Positions 44,684-56,477 of a DNA stretch of 64,000 nucleotides are shown piece after piece; the stretch's first letter is position 1; the number at the start of each line of letters is the position of its first letter. This DNA comes from Pyricularia pennisetigena. Lineage: Eukaryota > Ascomycota > Sordariomycetes > Magnaporthales > Pyriculariaceae. The notes under the pieces are model-generated. The model saw only the letters and a list, made by a program, of their open reading frames with translations. It searched no databases and was not told the DNA's origin. Position numbers and translations under genes: made by a program. The stretch lies in assembly GCF_004337985.1 (NCBI RefSeq), contig NC_043744.1, positions 870,730-934,729 of the forward strand. The letters run 5' to 3'.

Positions 44684-47600
44684 ATGGCGCCTCCGCCTTC
44701 ACCAGCGCTGGTACGCAGCTCTCAGATCAAGTCGGCAGAGCTGCTGCGGCCACTTCCCTGGTATTCACACGCCTACGTTTGGCCCTTTGCCATAGCGTGG
44801 CCTGTATTTTTACGCTTTTACCTCAGCGCGGACCTGTACGAGAAGCACATTGGCGGTCCGGAATGGACATTTGTGTGGCTTGGAACCATCATCACGTTCC
44901 AGAGTCTGGCCTGGTTGACCACCAAATGGAGCGTCAATCTGCGCGCTATCTTCACCGCCCGCGCTGTCACAAGTGTCGAAGATGCTCAACTCATCAAGTT
45001 GATCCCAGTTGCGAACGCCGGCTCGGCCGACATTTGCAAAATTGAGCGCGACCAGGTACAAGCCCCGCGCAAGCTCCGAGTAATGTAGAGAATTATGGAA
45101 AACGGCGGTGCTGACAGTTTTGGTATAGGTCGGAGGCAAGAACAACATCTCGTTCCTTTTCCAAAAGCGTCGGTTCCTTTACGACCCTGTCGATAAATGC
45201 TTCAAGACCCTCGAGTACGAGATCGACGCCGAGCCGAAGCCCAAGATTGAAAAGTTCCAGCTTTCCAAGGGAATCACTTCAGCTACCGAGCTTACTCGAA
45301 TCGAACAACACTATGGCACCAACACTTTCGATATCCCCGTCCCGTCTTTTACCGAGCTCTTCCAGGAGCATGCGGTTGCGCCCTTTTTCGTTTTCCAAAT
45401 CTTCTGCGTCGGCTTGTGGATGCTGGATGACTACTGGTACTACTCGCTGTTCACACTTGTCATGCTGGTTGCGTTCGAGAGCACCGTGGTTTGGCAGCGA
45501 CAGCGCACTTTGAGCGAGTTCCGTGGCATGAGCCTAAAGCCTTACGATATGTGGGTTTACCGCTTGGGTAAATGGGTCGAAGTCCAGAGCGACAAGCTTG
45601 TTCCTGGAGATCTCGTGTCTGTCAACCGGTCGAAGGAGGATGGCGGTGTGGCATGTGATATGCTCCTAGTCGAGGGGACTGCTATCGTCAACGAAGCTAT
45701 GCTTTCTGGCGAGAGTACCCCGCTTCTCAAGGAGTCCATCCAGCTCCGCCCTGGCGATGCGCAACTCGAGCCCGAAGGCCTGGACAAGAACTCGTTCCTC
45801 TGGGGTGGCACCAAGGTCTTGCAGATCACCCACGGCACGGCGGATGAGGCAAGGCCCAAGGTCGCCTCTGGTGTTCCCCGCCCGCCCGATGATGGAGCCA
45901 TGGCAATTGTTACCAAGACTGGTTTCGAGACCTCTCAGGGCAGCCTTGTTCGCACCATGATTTACTCGACCGAACGCGTGTCTGCCAACAACGTCGAAGC
46001 GCTCCTCTTTATTCTGTTCTTGCTGATCTTTGCCCTGGCCGCTTCGTGGTATGTCTGGGATGAAGGTGTCCGCAAGGATCGCAAGCGTTCGAAGCTGCTC
46101 CTGGACTGTATCCTTATTGTCACTAGCGTTGTTCCTCCCGAGCTGCCTATGGAGCTCAGTTTGGCTGTCAACACCAGCTTGGCGGCCCTTGCCAAGTTTG
46201 CCATCTTTTGCACGGAGCCTTTCCGCATCCCCTTCGCCGGAAGAATCGATGTCGCTTGCTTTGACAAGACTGGTACTCTTACTGGAGAGGATCTGGTGGT
46301 GGAGGGCATCGCTGGTCTGGGACTTGGCAATTCTGGCACCGACACCCCGCGCGAGTCTGATGGAGCCCACAGCAACATGACTCCTGTTCACTCTGCTGGC
46401 ATCGAGACAACTCTGGTTTTGGCCACTGCACACGCCCTTGTCAAGCTTGACGAGGGCGATATTGTGGGTGACCCCATGGAGAAGGCTACCCTGGCCGCAC
46501 TGGGATGGGGTCTTGCAAAGAACGATGTCCTCACGCACAAACCGAACGTTGCGAGCAACGGGGGTGTCACTGGTACCGTACAAATCAAGCGTCGCTTCCA
46601 GTTCTCGTCGGCTCTCAAGCGTCAAAGCTCAGTTGCAACCGTACATGGCAAGGAAAAGACTGGACGTAAACTGCAGGGTACTTTTGTCGGAGTCAAGGGT
46701 GCTCCAGAGACAATTATGAAGATGCTGGTGACCGTTCCTGCTGACTACGAAGAGACCTACAAATATTTCACTCGTCGTGGATCCCGTGTCTTGGCTCTAG
46801 CCTACAAGCAACTTACCACCGACAGCGAGCTTGGTGCTGCCAGGATTAACGATTTGAAGAGAGAGTCTGTCGAGTCTGAGCTTACTTTTGCCGGATTCCT
46901 CGTCCTACACTGTCCGTTGAAGGATGACGCCAAACAGGCCGTGCAGATGCTGAACGAAAGCAGCCATCGTGTTGTGATGATCACAGGAGACAACCCTCTG
47001 ACGGCTGTACATGTCGCCCGAGAGGTCGAAATTGTGGACCGCGATGTTTTGATTCTGGATGCTCCCGAGCATAACGAGGGCGGCGACAAACTCGTCTGGC
47101 ACAGCGTCGATGACAAGATTCAGTTTGATGCCGACCCTACCAAGCCCATTGACTCGAGCGTATTGAAGAACAACGACATTTGCGTGACGGGTTACGCATT
47201 GGCCAAGTACAAGGATCAGCCAGGCTTCAAGCAACTTCTCCGCTACACATGGGTGTATGCACGCGTCTCGCCTAAGCAAAAGGAAGAGATCCTGCTTGGT
47301 CTGAAGGACATGGGTTACTACACTCTGATGGCTGGTGATGGCACGAACGATGTCGGAGCACTGAAGCAGGCTCACATTGGCGTAGCTCTTCTCAATGGTA
47401 CCCCGCAGGATCTGCAGCGAATTGCCGAGTTCTCGAGAAACGAGAAGATGAAGCAAATGTACCAGAAGCAGGTCGACTTGATGGCGCGTTTCAACCAGCC
47501 AACCCCCCCGGTACCCGTCATGATTGCCCACCTGTACCCTCCTGGCCCGACAAACCCCCATTACATGAAGGCTATGGAGCGGGAGGCCAAGAACAAGGGT

Positions 47601-48809
47601 GTTGCGGTCGAGGAGCTTATCAAGGCTAGCGGCCATCCGACGGAAACCATCACCTCTGCCGGCGCACGGGAGCTTCTCAAAAGCGACCCCAACCAAAATC
47701 TCGGCCCAGCTGCCAAGAAGGCTGCTGGTCTGGCCGACAAGCTCACTGCTCAAATGATGGAGAGCGAACTGGACGATGGCGAGCCGCCATCTCTGAAGCT
47801 AGGTGACGCATCTGTTGCTGCCCCCTTTACCAGCAAGCTTCGCAACGTCATTGCTATACCCAACATTATTCGTCAAGGTCGATGCACTCTGGTTGCCACA
47901 ATCCAGATGTACAAAATTCTCGCACTCAACTGTCTGATCACGGCCTACAGTCTCAGTGTCCTCTACCTCGAGGGTATCAAGTTTGGTGATGGTCAGTACA
48001 CCATTAGCGGTATGCTGATGAGCGTGTGCTTCCTGTCCATCTCCCGCGCTCGCTCCGTCGAGGGTCTATCCAAAGAAAGACCCCAGCCAAATATTTTTAA
48101 CTTCTACATCATTGGGTCAATTCTTGGCCAGTTTGCTGTTCACATCTTTACGCTTATCTACATTGCCCGGTTCTGTGACAAGATCGCACCGTAAGTTTTT
48201 TTTTGTCCTTTCTGATGACAGGCAATCGAGACTGACAAACATTCTAGGCGTACCGAGTCGGTTGATCTCGAAGCAGAATTCTCTCCCTCACTACTCAACA
48301 GTGCCGTCTATCTGCTCCAGCTCATCCAGCAAATCAGCACCTTTGCCATCAACTATCAGGGCCGACCTTTCCGCGAGTCAATATCGGAGAACCGGGGCAT
48401 GTACTGGGGTATTATTGGCGTCAGCGGCATTGCTTTCGCCTGCTCGACCGAGATCCTTCCTGAACTGAACGAACAGATGAAGCTTGTCCCCTTTACTGCC
48501 GAGTTCCGCCAGACCCTCACAGGCATTATGATTCTGGATTACGCTGCCTGCTGGATCATTGAGGTGGTATTCAAATACCTGTTTAGCGACCTCAAGGCGC
48601 GCGACATTGCGGAGCGCAGACCCGATCAGCTGGAGAGGGAGAGGGTGCGCAAGGAGGCGGAGCTAAAGATCAAGATGGAGGAGGACGATAGAAAGAGGAT
48701 CCAGGAGGTGGAAGAGTACGAGCGCAAGATGGAGGCAAAGAAGAGGGAGCTGGCAGAGAGGTGGGGGGTGCAACTGCCAGAGAGGGGACAGCCTGCCGCG
48801 GCAAGGTAG
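44684..48809 (+). CDS. spf1: P5A-type ATPase (Spf1 family), ER membrane-helix dislocase
   Basis: Exons 44684-45055, 45129-48190 and 48248-48809 give 1,331 residues. N-terminal membrane segments lead to the P-type core. The actuator motif SGES appears in EAMLSGESTPLLK, the subgroup-defining PPELPMEL starts at Pro460, the phosphorylated Asp503 lies in FDKTGTLTGED, and the hinge is GDGTNDVGALKQAHIG. PPELPMELSLAVN marks P5A, separating it from P5B. Several membrane helices and a charged, coiled-coil-like C-terminal tail follow. The family removes mislocalised tail-anchored or signal-anchor helices from the ER membrane. The third exon restores RTESVDLEAEFSPSLLNSAV and the final helices. Confidence 0.95.
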
Positions 48810-49445
48810 AGTGGATTTTCCGAGTATGAATATCTTCGCCATTCCAAGATGTGTCGCTCTTAGATGGACCACTCAGCCCAGGAGGCTGAACCCTGTACCT
48901 TAATGTGGGCATTTTAGTAACATAGAATCGAAATGCTAGTTTTGGTGTTGGCAATTATTACAGAATTGTATAGTCTGTTGTTTCACATTGTTCTGCAGCT
49001 GGTCGAATCTGCAGCCTCATTCTAGTCCCTAGCAAAGCACGACAATTGTGATAGACACACGATCAATGCAGCATACAACTTTATTGTCTCGACTGTCGGT
49101 CAACCGGACAAAGGGGTGTCGATTCTGTTACATAAGCTCCAGATCATCTATGAGCGAATGTCCCGGTCAGACCCACTAGCAAGGTCCGTGCAACCTGATC
49201 CACTGTGGAGTATGGACAACAAGCTAGACTAGAAGCTACGGCTGGGACCGGGCAACGAGCGTTTGGTTCCAAGGTTGACTGCAGTGGCCTTTTAATTTTT
49301 CTCTCGGCTGGTCGGAAAGTCCTCGTCGTCTCGAAAAAAAAAAAAATTGACGGTTGACCATCTCCAACCCAAGCTACATCCTCCAATTGATTTTTTTCTT
49401 CCAGCACCAATCCATTTAGCTTAAACTACACATAATCAAATCAAG
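48810..49445. other. Promoter region of malate dehydrogenase
   Basis: 636 bases between same-strand genes, containing the Spf1 3' UTR and the MDH promoter. An A13 run lies near 49335. No gene is seen. Confidence 0.5.
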
Positions 49446-50598
49446 ATGTTTGCTGCATCAAGGATCCAGACCCGTGCCTTTTCGGCCGCGGCGCGCAACG
49501 TACGTACATGCATGAGACCTTGACTACCCCAGCTACCAGCTACCAGCTACCTTTGAACATTTGGATGCGCATCAGAGGCTGCATCCCCAATGCGTATGCA
49601 GCTCCTTCCTCGTGACCATTAGCTAACCAGGCAAACAACAGCTCTCCAAGGTCACCGTTCTCGGTGCTGCCGGTGGCATCGGTCAACCTCTTTCCCTGCT
49701 TCTTAAGCTCAACCCCAGGGTTACTGAGCTTGCGCTCTACGACATCCGTGGAGGGCCCGGTGTCGCCGCCGACATCTCGCACATCAACACCAAGTCCAAC
49801 GTCAAGGGCTACGACCCCACGCCCTCTGGCCTTGCCGCTGCCCTCAAGGGCTCCGAGGTTGTCCTCATCCCCGCCGGTGTCCCCCGTAAGCCCGGCATGA
49901 CCCGTGACGACCTTTTCAACACCAACGCCTCCATCGTCCGCGACCTGGCCAAGGCCTGCGCCGAGTCTTGCCCCGAGGCCAACATCCTGGTCATCAGCAA
50001 CCCCGTCAACTCGACCGTGCCCATCTGCGCCGAGGTCTTCAAGGCACGTGGCGTCTACAACCCCAAGCGCCTCTTTGGCGTCACCACCCTCGACGTCGTC
50101 CGCGCCTCGCGCTTCGTCTCTGAGATCAAGGGCACCGACCCCAAGGACGAGAACATCACCGTCGTCGGTGGCCACTCGGGTGTGACCATTGTTCCGCTCT
50201 TCAGCCAGAGCAACCACCCCGACCTGTCGTCCAACGAGCAGCTCGTCAACCGCGTCCAGTTCGGCGGTGACGAGGTCGTCAAGGCCAAGGACGGTGCCGG
50301 CTCTGCCACCCTCTCCATGGCCATGGCCGGTGCCCGCATGGCCGAGTCGGTCCTGCGCGCCGCCCAGGGCGAGAAGGGCGTCATCGAGCCCACCTTTGTC
50401 GACTCGCCCCTCTACAAGGACCAGGGCATCGAGTTCTTCAGCTCAAAGGTCGAGCTCGGCCCCAACGGTGTCGAGAAGATCTTGCCCCTGGGCAAGATTG
50501 ACGCCAACGAGCAGAAGCTGCTCGACGCCTGCCTGGGCGACCTGAAGAAGAACATTGAGAAGGGCGTTGCCTTTGTCGCCTCCAACCCCGGCAAATAA
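49446..50598 (+). CDS. mdh1: Mitochondrial malate dehydrogenase, two exons
   Basis: Exons 49446-49499 and 49642-50598 give 336 residues. The first exon encodes exactly the presequence [18 protein letters not shown], an amphipathic Arg/Ser/Ala targeting peptide; the intron (CTAAC branch near 49623) separates it from the enzyme. The NAD-binding [15 protein letters not shown], the substrate loop [24 protein letters not shown] and catalytic His196 in [11 protein letters not shown] are all present. It interconverts malate and oxaloacetate in the TCA cycle. Very strong codon bias (C-ending) suggests high expression. Confidence 0.97.
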
Positions 50599-51268
50599 GT
50601 GCATCGTCTGAGGAACTCGCTGTGTTGACTTCTGATGGTTGGCGGGCTTGGTTGAGGTGTGTTGAATATGACAGAGGGATGCGCATGGATGTCCGATCGG
50701 CTCCAAACAGCAGATAGACGCTCACGTCGTGTACCATAATTTATGATTCTTCTGTTATTGTTTGCTGATGATTGGTTGCGCCTTTGCTCTTGTGACATGT
50801 TGGTGATATTTATGATATTTGGGTAGTAGATGCCGACTTGGGTTGTGTGGTGTCGAATGGTTATGTCATGAAGATGTTTCCATGTTTCTTTTTTTTTTTT
50901 TATGGTTTCCTCAATTTTGCCCATTGACTCCCCCTTTTGTTTCTCTCATTCCTGGCTCCGTTCAAGCGGTCTTGGTTGGGTCTCTGACGACGCTACTCAC
51001 TGACAAACAGCATGGCGTCGTTGAAAGGATCTATTAACAGCACACCCGACTTGGCTAATCCTTCCGTCACATATCTTACAACATTCCTACTCCTTATTGT
51101 ACAATAATTTGGCCTATTTCCCATCGTACTCTACGGAGTTCCTCCTGGGTATCAGCGCGCTACTAATTTCATACAAGCACCCGGAACGGATTGGACTGAA
51201 CGTCCAAGGACCTGAGTCCCTTGACCTTGAACATCAACCCGTCTCTCCGTCTCGTCCCGACAGGGCGA
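50599..51268. other. Convergent intergenic region after MDH
   Basis: 670 bases; it should contain the MDH 3' UTR. A T12 run lies near 50889. No gene is seen. Confidence 0.5.
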
Positions 51269-51684
51269 TCAAATCATCCCACCGTTGTATCTGTCATATA
51301 CAAGCGTCTCTCGCCTCGGGACAGCAATGGGCTTTTTCCGTGCCTTGTACATTGAACGCCTCGCAAGGAAAGACTTGCGTAGACTTTGGCGAAGTTTTCT
51401 GGGTCAAAGTCAGCAACGACACTTTTGTCTTTTATCCAAAAAGAATTCATGGCAGAATACATACGACGGCTTGGATCTCGGACCCCCAGACGTCCCGTAC
51501 AGCTCGGCGCAGACCTCGCAGTCCAGATTATCTCTATACGGAGCCAGCCTGTCCTCCTCGGGCAGGTTGAGCGGCGTCTCCATCCACCCGGGCATGCCCT
51601 TGCCCATAGTGAGCAGGGCCTCAAGGCTGCTGTGGGCCATGCGCCGGTGCCACAGGCGCATCCAGCTCAGCACCGCCTCGTCAA

Positions 51685-51715
<31 letters not shown>

Positions 51716-51907
51716 CGGCCTCGTCCGCGCCATGTCGACCGGCTGCAGCGTGATGTCGGGCAGCGCCTCCGGGTCCGGCTGGCGGGGCCGCTGCTGGCGC
51801 CGCGAGCTAGTGCCGGCCTGGGCGATGCGGCCGCCCCAGACCTTGAGCCAGCTTAGAACCAGCCGGAACGCTGTCCTGAAGGGGTTTTGTTCTGGAAAAA
51901 AGGCCAT
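51269..51907 (-). CDS. Short gene with Copia-integrase-like HHCC zinc motif, possibly domesticated
   Basis: From ATG 51907 the frame runs 165 codons unspliced (to 51410). A GTATGT donor at 51464 with a CTGAC branch and CAG acceptor gives exons 51907-51465 and 51398-51269, 190 residues, with a basic tail (KLRQSLRKSFLARRSMYKAR). After a Pro-rich stretch (PPPPPPLPPPPF) comes LSWMRLWHRRMAHSS, then GKGMPGW and LDCEVCAEL. This HxxxxH...CxxC layout matches the gag-pre-integrase zinc domain of Copia polyproteins (LWHRRLGH...CexC). No protease, catalytic integrase core or reverse transcriptase is nearby. The GC-rich, undecayed frame points to an adopted fragment or a convergent zinc motif rather than a dead element. 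Confidence 0.55.
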
Positions 51908-53520
51908 TTCTTTGGGGGGGAGTAGATGGGGTCGCTGCGGTTTCTTTGTGCGGGTAAGGATGGGATTCTCCTTGGGGGGAGGAGTGATTGGGCTATTTTA
52001 CGGACATTAAATTAAGTTCAGCGGCTTTCCCATCGCTGTTCCGTATGCTCGGTTGTCTGTTGTTTTTCGGGCCTCCCCTGGATCGGATTTGCTTGTCTCG
52101 GGTTGCCACGAGGTAGGGCATATAGAGCCTAGATCCTGCCATCGTCCCAAGTTCTTGGGAGCTTGTCATGGCTTCTAGGCCTGCCGAATGCGCGTCGATT
52201 CACGGTCATGAGATTTCCAAGGTTTGGCGCTAGAAACTTTGCAGAATTCAATCCAGACCGATTCCTTGTGTTTTCGTTCCATTCCTTGGTCGACGGTTGA
52301 GCCCGTGGACCAGGATGGACTCGAACTTGTATCAGCCAACACCGGAACAGCAGGGACACATGCAATTTGTCCATCGTATGGTGCTCGTTTATCAACCCGT
52401 GGGTTGCAGATGGATCAGATGGAACTTGGTAAGGCTTACGAAGGGAAAGAAGTTGAATGATAGGTGTCTAGACACTTTCCAGCCGGATATTTGAGGATGG
52501 CCGGGATCGGAGTGGATTTTGAGGCGGTCATAAAAGGGTGCACAGGATTATAAAAAAGATAGTACGTGGCCGTCCGATTCTCATTGTGAGTATTATCAAT
52601 CTCATAAGACGAGGCCCAAAAGTGCTGGGTCTTGAGTTGTACTAGTCGGGGCGTGTAGCTACTCAGTGAGACAACTATGTATACTCAGACTACACTGTAC
52701 AGTGTACTTGCTCAGAGACGACAGCCTTTCCTTGTTTGAGTTGATCCGAGCATACGGGAGCTGAAACTATTGCGTACGTACCTCACTGATATACTACATT
52801 CGAAACCATAACGTGGAAATCGGCTTTTTATTGAGGCAGAGCTATCAAAGGATGAACTAGTTGACAAGGGATTGTCTAAAAACACTGGCCTGTGTGGAGG
52901 AATAGGAGTGCTGAGCGTGTTAGTACGTACATCATCTCTCCGAAATCGACACAACAGAGAAACAAAGCAAAAAAGAAACATACGGACGTATACAAAAATA
53001 AACATCACAACTTAGCACCACCACCACCACCACCACCGGGATTGTTATTTACCACCCCAGGCTATACCTCGGCTATTGTATGCTAGTACCATAGCAGATA
53101 CGCGCTGCTAACCATTTACTTGAGCAAAACTTATTTATGGTCATTTACCCCAGACCGAGCTCGGTATCGCCAAAGATGATACTGATTCAGCCTAGGCGTA
53201 AACTCGGGACAAGCAGTGAAACGTAATAATTTAAGCATACAGTATATTTGCGCCCTTACTGGGACAACCAAACAATCTGGTTGAAATTGGGAGCAAGTCA
53301 GGCAAGTCGGGATATGCTACAAGTCATGGTCACGTGATACCATTGAGAACACACTCGGAATCCCACACCCATATTTCGTTTCACCATAACACCCAAAAAA
53401 GACATCTATTGCCCAAAGAACTAGCTCAGCAAGCTTCCTCCGATGCATTTTAGCAAACCAATCACTCACCAGACAAAAGTTAAGCAGGATGCCTCGTCTA
53501 CTGCCAAAATTATAATGAGC
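51908..53520. other. Gene-poor AT-rich region
   Basis: About 1.6 kb with no supported coding gene. A CAC/ACC repeat at about 53013-53036 and a decayed tRNA-like relic near 53190-53280 are the only structure noticed. Confidence 0.5.
53190..53280 (-). pseudogene. Decayed tRNA-Val-like relic
   Basis: The plus-strand segment starting CTGATTCAGCCTAGGC lines up with the tRNA-Val gene 330 bases to the right (CTGATTCGGCCCAGGC), continuing through the T-arm and weakly into the anticodon arm. Several differences are transitions in the direction repeat-induced point mutation would cause. The T-loop no longer reads TTCGA, so it should not be functional. Confidence 0.4.
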
Positions 53521-53620
53521 TGATTCGGCCCAGGCTCGAACTGAGGACCTACAGTGGAACATTGTACAGTAAGTTGTACAGTTGTTAGACTGTTGTGATA
53601 ACCAACTACACCACCGAACC
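53521..53620 (-). tRNA. tRNA-Val (AAC) with a 26-nt intron
   Basis: The minus strand folds as a cloverleaf. Acceptor GGTTCGG pairs with CCGAATC (one G-T), discriminator A. The D-arm is GTGT...TCAC, anticodon stem ACAGT/ACTGT, loop C-T-AAC-A, and T-arm CTCAG-TTCGAGC-CTGGG. The 26-nt intron sits at the canonical position after base 37; removing it leaves 74 nt. A T4 run about a dozen bases downstream on the minus strand can end Pol III transcription. Confidence 0.82.
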
Positions 53621-54695
53621 GCTTTAGTTGTTGTTGAATTAACCCGCGGAAGATTGTGCCTAAGGAGGGAGACGGCGCGATTGCGGGATTTTTGGACGGA
53701 TTTGTGGGTTACGGAGGTTGGATAGCTTGATATTGGGAATAGTGGGCCTGTGGGTCTGCAAGAAGCTTGTCCCTAGCTCCCACAGCAAGAACTTTGGCGT
53801 CTAGCCTAGCCGAGTCGCACGAGGCGGGATGGAGTTGGACCGTCGCTACATAGTACAATATTGTAGAGTCAAGTTGAAAAGGTGAAAGAAAGATTTTTTC
53901 AGCTGTGTAAGAACTGACAGGCTGGTGTTAAGCGGTAGTGTTCAACACGTTGGTGTACTGTATAACATGCCTTGGTATCCTGCATACAAGGTACGGTCCA
54001 CCCGCCAGCCTGCGTCGGGAAATGGAGTGCCACACAACAACAAACATCCGACATATATTATACGTACCACCGTCCGGAGGTCCGCCCTACATCGTCCCAA
54101 AAAAGTTTTTTGGTATACATTTAGCGGTCCAAACAAGTCGAAGGGGTTGGATTGTGGATAGAAGACCAGGGGCTGCTTAGTCTGTACGGTGCGTAAACTC
54201 TAATTTGAACGACATATCTCGTATGTCCCTGCAGTATCTCAGCTAGAGAATGGCCTTTAGCTTCCAAACGTATGTGATTTTCATCAAGTTTGAGAAGGTT
54301 TCTCTCCAAAAAAAAAAAAAAAAATCACATTAATCAAATGAACGACCGGATGGTGGTGGAGTACGCAATCGGTGCGCCATCGCACATAGATCTCGCACGG
54401 CTGCTGGATCAACGCACTAATTTCAGTAGTGCCCCTCGACCCGCCTTGCCACATGTAAATACGCACCAGACCAAATCAAACACCGGTTATGTTATCCACA
54501 AACACCATCGATACCACTTTCAGTCCGTGGAAGAAGATGGTCTGGCTACAGTGCTGCATAAACAAATAACAGAAACAGTTAAGGATCGGCCCACAAGATG
54601 AAAATCAAGCAAAAACCCGCTTTCCAGCTTCTTACACCCCGAATAACTTCAGACATGAAAGAGACAAAAATATGATCCGGCCGAACCGGATAAGC
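53621..54695. other. Spacer between the two tRNA genes
   Basis: About 1.1 kb with an A17 run near 54310. No coding gene; short frames lack features. A T5 run on the minus strand at 54666-54670 serves the tRNA gene to its right. Confidence 0.5.
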
Positions 54696-54800
54696 TGGAG
54701 ACACCAAGAATCGAACTCGGGACCTCTTCCAAGATTGCTAATCCCGGCTTATTAAAGCTAGGACTGCTAAGGAAGCATTATACCACTAAACCATATCCCC
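54696..54800 (-). tRNA. tRNA-Ala (AGC)-like gene with a 33-nt intron
   Basis: Acceptor GGGGATA pairs with TGTCTCC, discriminator A. The third pair is G3-U70, the alanine identity element. The anticodon stem is CTTCC/GGAAG with loop T-T-AGC-A and a 33-nt intron after base 37. The T-arm is CCGAG-TTCGATT-CTTGG. The mature length would be 72 nt. The D-arm (GGTTTAGTGGTATAAT) is of the type I would expect in Gly or Asp tRNAs and its stem pairs only weakly, so identity and activity are less sure than for tRNA-Val. A T5 run follows about 25 bases downstream. Confidence 0.6.
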
Positions 54801-55328
54801 GAAGCTTGTGGGCTTGTTGAACGTCGTGTGCTTTGGTGTAATTATGTTGGAACTTGGTCTAGATCTTACAAACGTACGTTACAAAGTATGGCACAAGTAT
54901 AGATTTGTGACCCAGGAATGTATATAGACAGCTGCGATACCATCACATGTATAGTTGATGTCAAAGTTGTATGGTTAGCTGTGCACCGATGCGTTTGGTA
55001 GAAAATTCTGCTGCCCTGCATTTAGGTAAATATGCCAGAACGTATCTGATGTTTCTAGTTTCTCAAACATATCATATAATATCCCGAATTCTTGTACTCA
55101 AGATCATAAAAGCCCTTTTATGTAGTTCAACATGGACTACAGTATAGCACCCTTCTTTTTCGTATAATGCATCATGCGACCAACATGAGCTCTTGAATAT
55201 CTTACACTTAACAAGTGCAATGCCTATATTAATATTGGACATCCACTTCTTGACCAGTAGGAGCAAAATAGTAGCATAGTCCCCAGCAGCACAGGTAATT
55301 GCCAATTAAATTAAGTGTATTCGTTCTT
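54801..55328. other. Intergenic region
   Basis: 528 AT-rich bases between the tRNA gene and the GH64 3' end. No gene is seen. Confidence 0.5.
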
Positions 55329-56477
55329 CTACGGTAACCTATCGCCGGCATACGCATTTTCGCCTCCAACGGTCACGATGAACAAAGACGGAGAGCCTGC
55401 GTTGACCTTGCCCGACTGATCCGCGCCTCCATCCGGCTGCACATCATCATAGGCAAATGCATACCCCTTGCCGTCCAAATTAACCTCGTGCACGATGCGT
55501 GCATAGTGGTTTGCCGGATCCCGCTTGTAAAAAGTGCACGGGTCAGACGGGTGGTGCTCGGCGTCCATGACCGCCGCCCGCGCAAACGCAGCAGCCAGCC
55601 TCGGGATGATGGCGTTGCGCTTGGGCGACGGCCCCGTCGTAAAAGGCCCGCTGTTGCAGCCTAGAATGTCTGCCGTCGTGGGTTTCTTGAACTTTTCACC
55701 CCCAATATCCAACTCGTCCGACTCGGAAACCGCCCCCGGCAGGACGCCGGGCGCCGCCTGAGTGTTGATCTTCATCTGGCAGTCGCTATTGCAGTGGTAC
55801 TTTTTCCACGCCTCCTCCACTAGCGGCTCAAAATAGCCGTCAAAATTTGCGCGCACCGCATTTCCGTGCATCGGGCTCAGGGCACGCAGGGGCCGGCCCT
55901 TGGTAGACACGATGAGCTTGTCCCACGGCTTCCCGTCCCTTTCTTTTTGGGCGCGGAGGCCCTCGCAGACCTTTTCTAGCCCGTCGCTCGGCATCCCTGA
56001 CACGTGCTGCACGCCGTTGCCGTCTTGCAGGGTGAGGGCGATAGGTAGACGTGGCACAAAGTCGACGTAGCTGATGTTGGCAAACAGCTGGTCGTTGTTG
56101 AGGGTAAACTCGGCAAATGAAAAGTCGACGTTGCGATTGGGGTCGCTAGGGTTCAGAACCGAGGGCTCGACAAGCGCGGGCCCAGGCGGGTTCAAGAGGA
56201 AGGTGAGCTTGCCCTCCCTGCTGAACCAGATGCGGCCGCCGGCCATCTGGGGAATTTTTACCGTCACCGTGTTCCCCGGCGGGCCGAGAGGGATGGCGCA
56301 ATCCTCCATGAGCGGGCTGAGGATCTTGCGCGGCTCCTCTGGGTAGTAGAGGTCCTGGCCGTTGGCCTTGAGGAGAACGCGGGCATTGTTCTTTTGCAAC
56401 GCCAGCCCGGTAATGTAGGCATAGACCTCGCTTGAGGAAGTCTGGTTCTGAAGTTGAATTTCTAGTGAGGAAGGCAT
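55329..56477 (-). CDS. GH64-like glucan endo-1,3-beta-glucosidase (thaumatin-like fold)
   Basis: 382 residues from ATG 56477 (MPSSLEIQLQ). The frame stays open upstream to a TTG at 56624, which I do not accept. Family landmarks run in order: LQNQTSSSEVYAYITGLAL, DCAIPLGPPG, AGGRIWFSREGKLTFLLNP, LVEPSVLNPSDPN, FAEFTLNNDQLFANISYVDF, VQHVSGMPSDGLEKVC and GRPLRALSPMHGNAVR, then Cys-rich and NHYARIVHEVNL segments. GH64 enzymes cut beta-1,3-glucan. The chosen start has no signal peptide, so the protein is either intracellular or misses an upstream exon. It is divergent from PAC1. Confidence 0.85.
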   Translation of the reverse strand: MPSSLEIQLQNQTSSSEVYAYITGLALQKNNARVLLKANGQDLYYPEEPRKILSPLMEDCAIPLGPPGNTVTVKIPQMAGGRIWFSREGKLTFLLNPPGPALVEPSVLNPSDPNRNVDFSFAEFTLNNDQLFANISYVDFVPRLPIALTLQDGNGVQHVSGMPSDGLEKVCEGLRAQKERDGKPWDKLIVSTKGRPLRALSPMHGNAVRANFDGYFEPLVEEAWKKYHCNSDCQMKINTQAAPGVLPGAVSESDELDIGGEKFKKPTTADILGCNSGPFTTGPSPKRNAIIPRLAAAFARAAVMDAEHHPSDPCTFYKRDPANHYARIVHEVNLDGKGYAFAYDDVQPDGGADQSGKVNAGSPSLFIVTVGGENAYAGDRLP

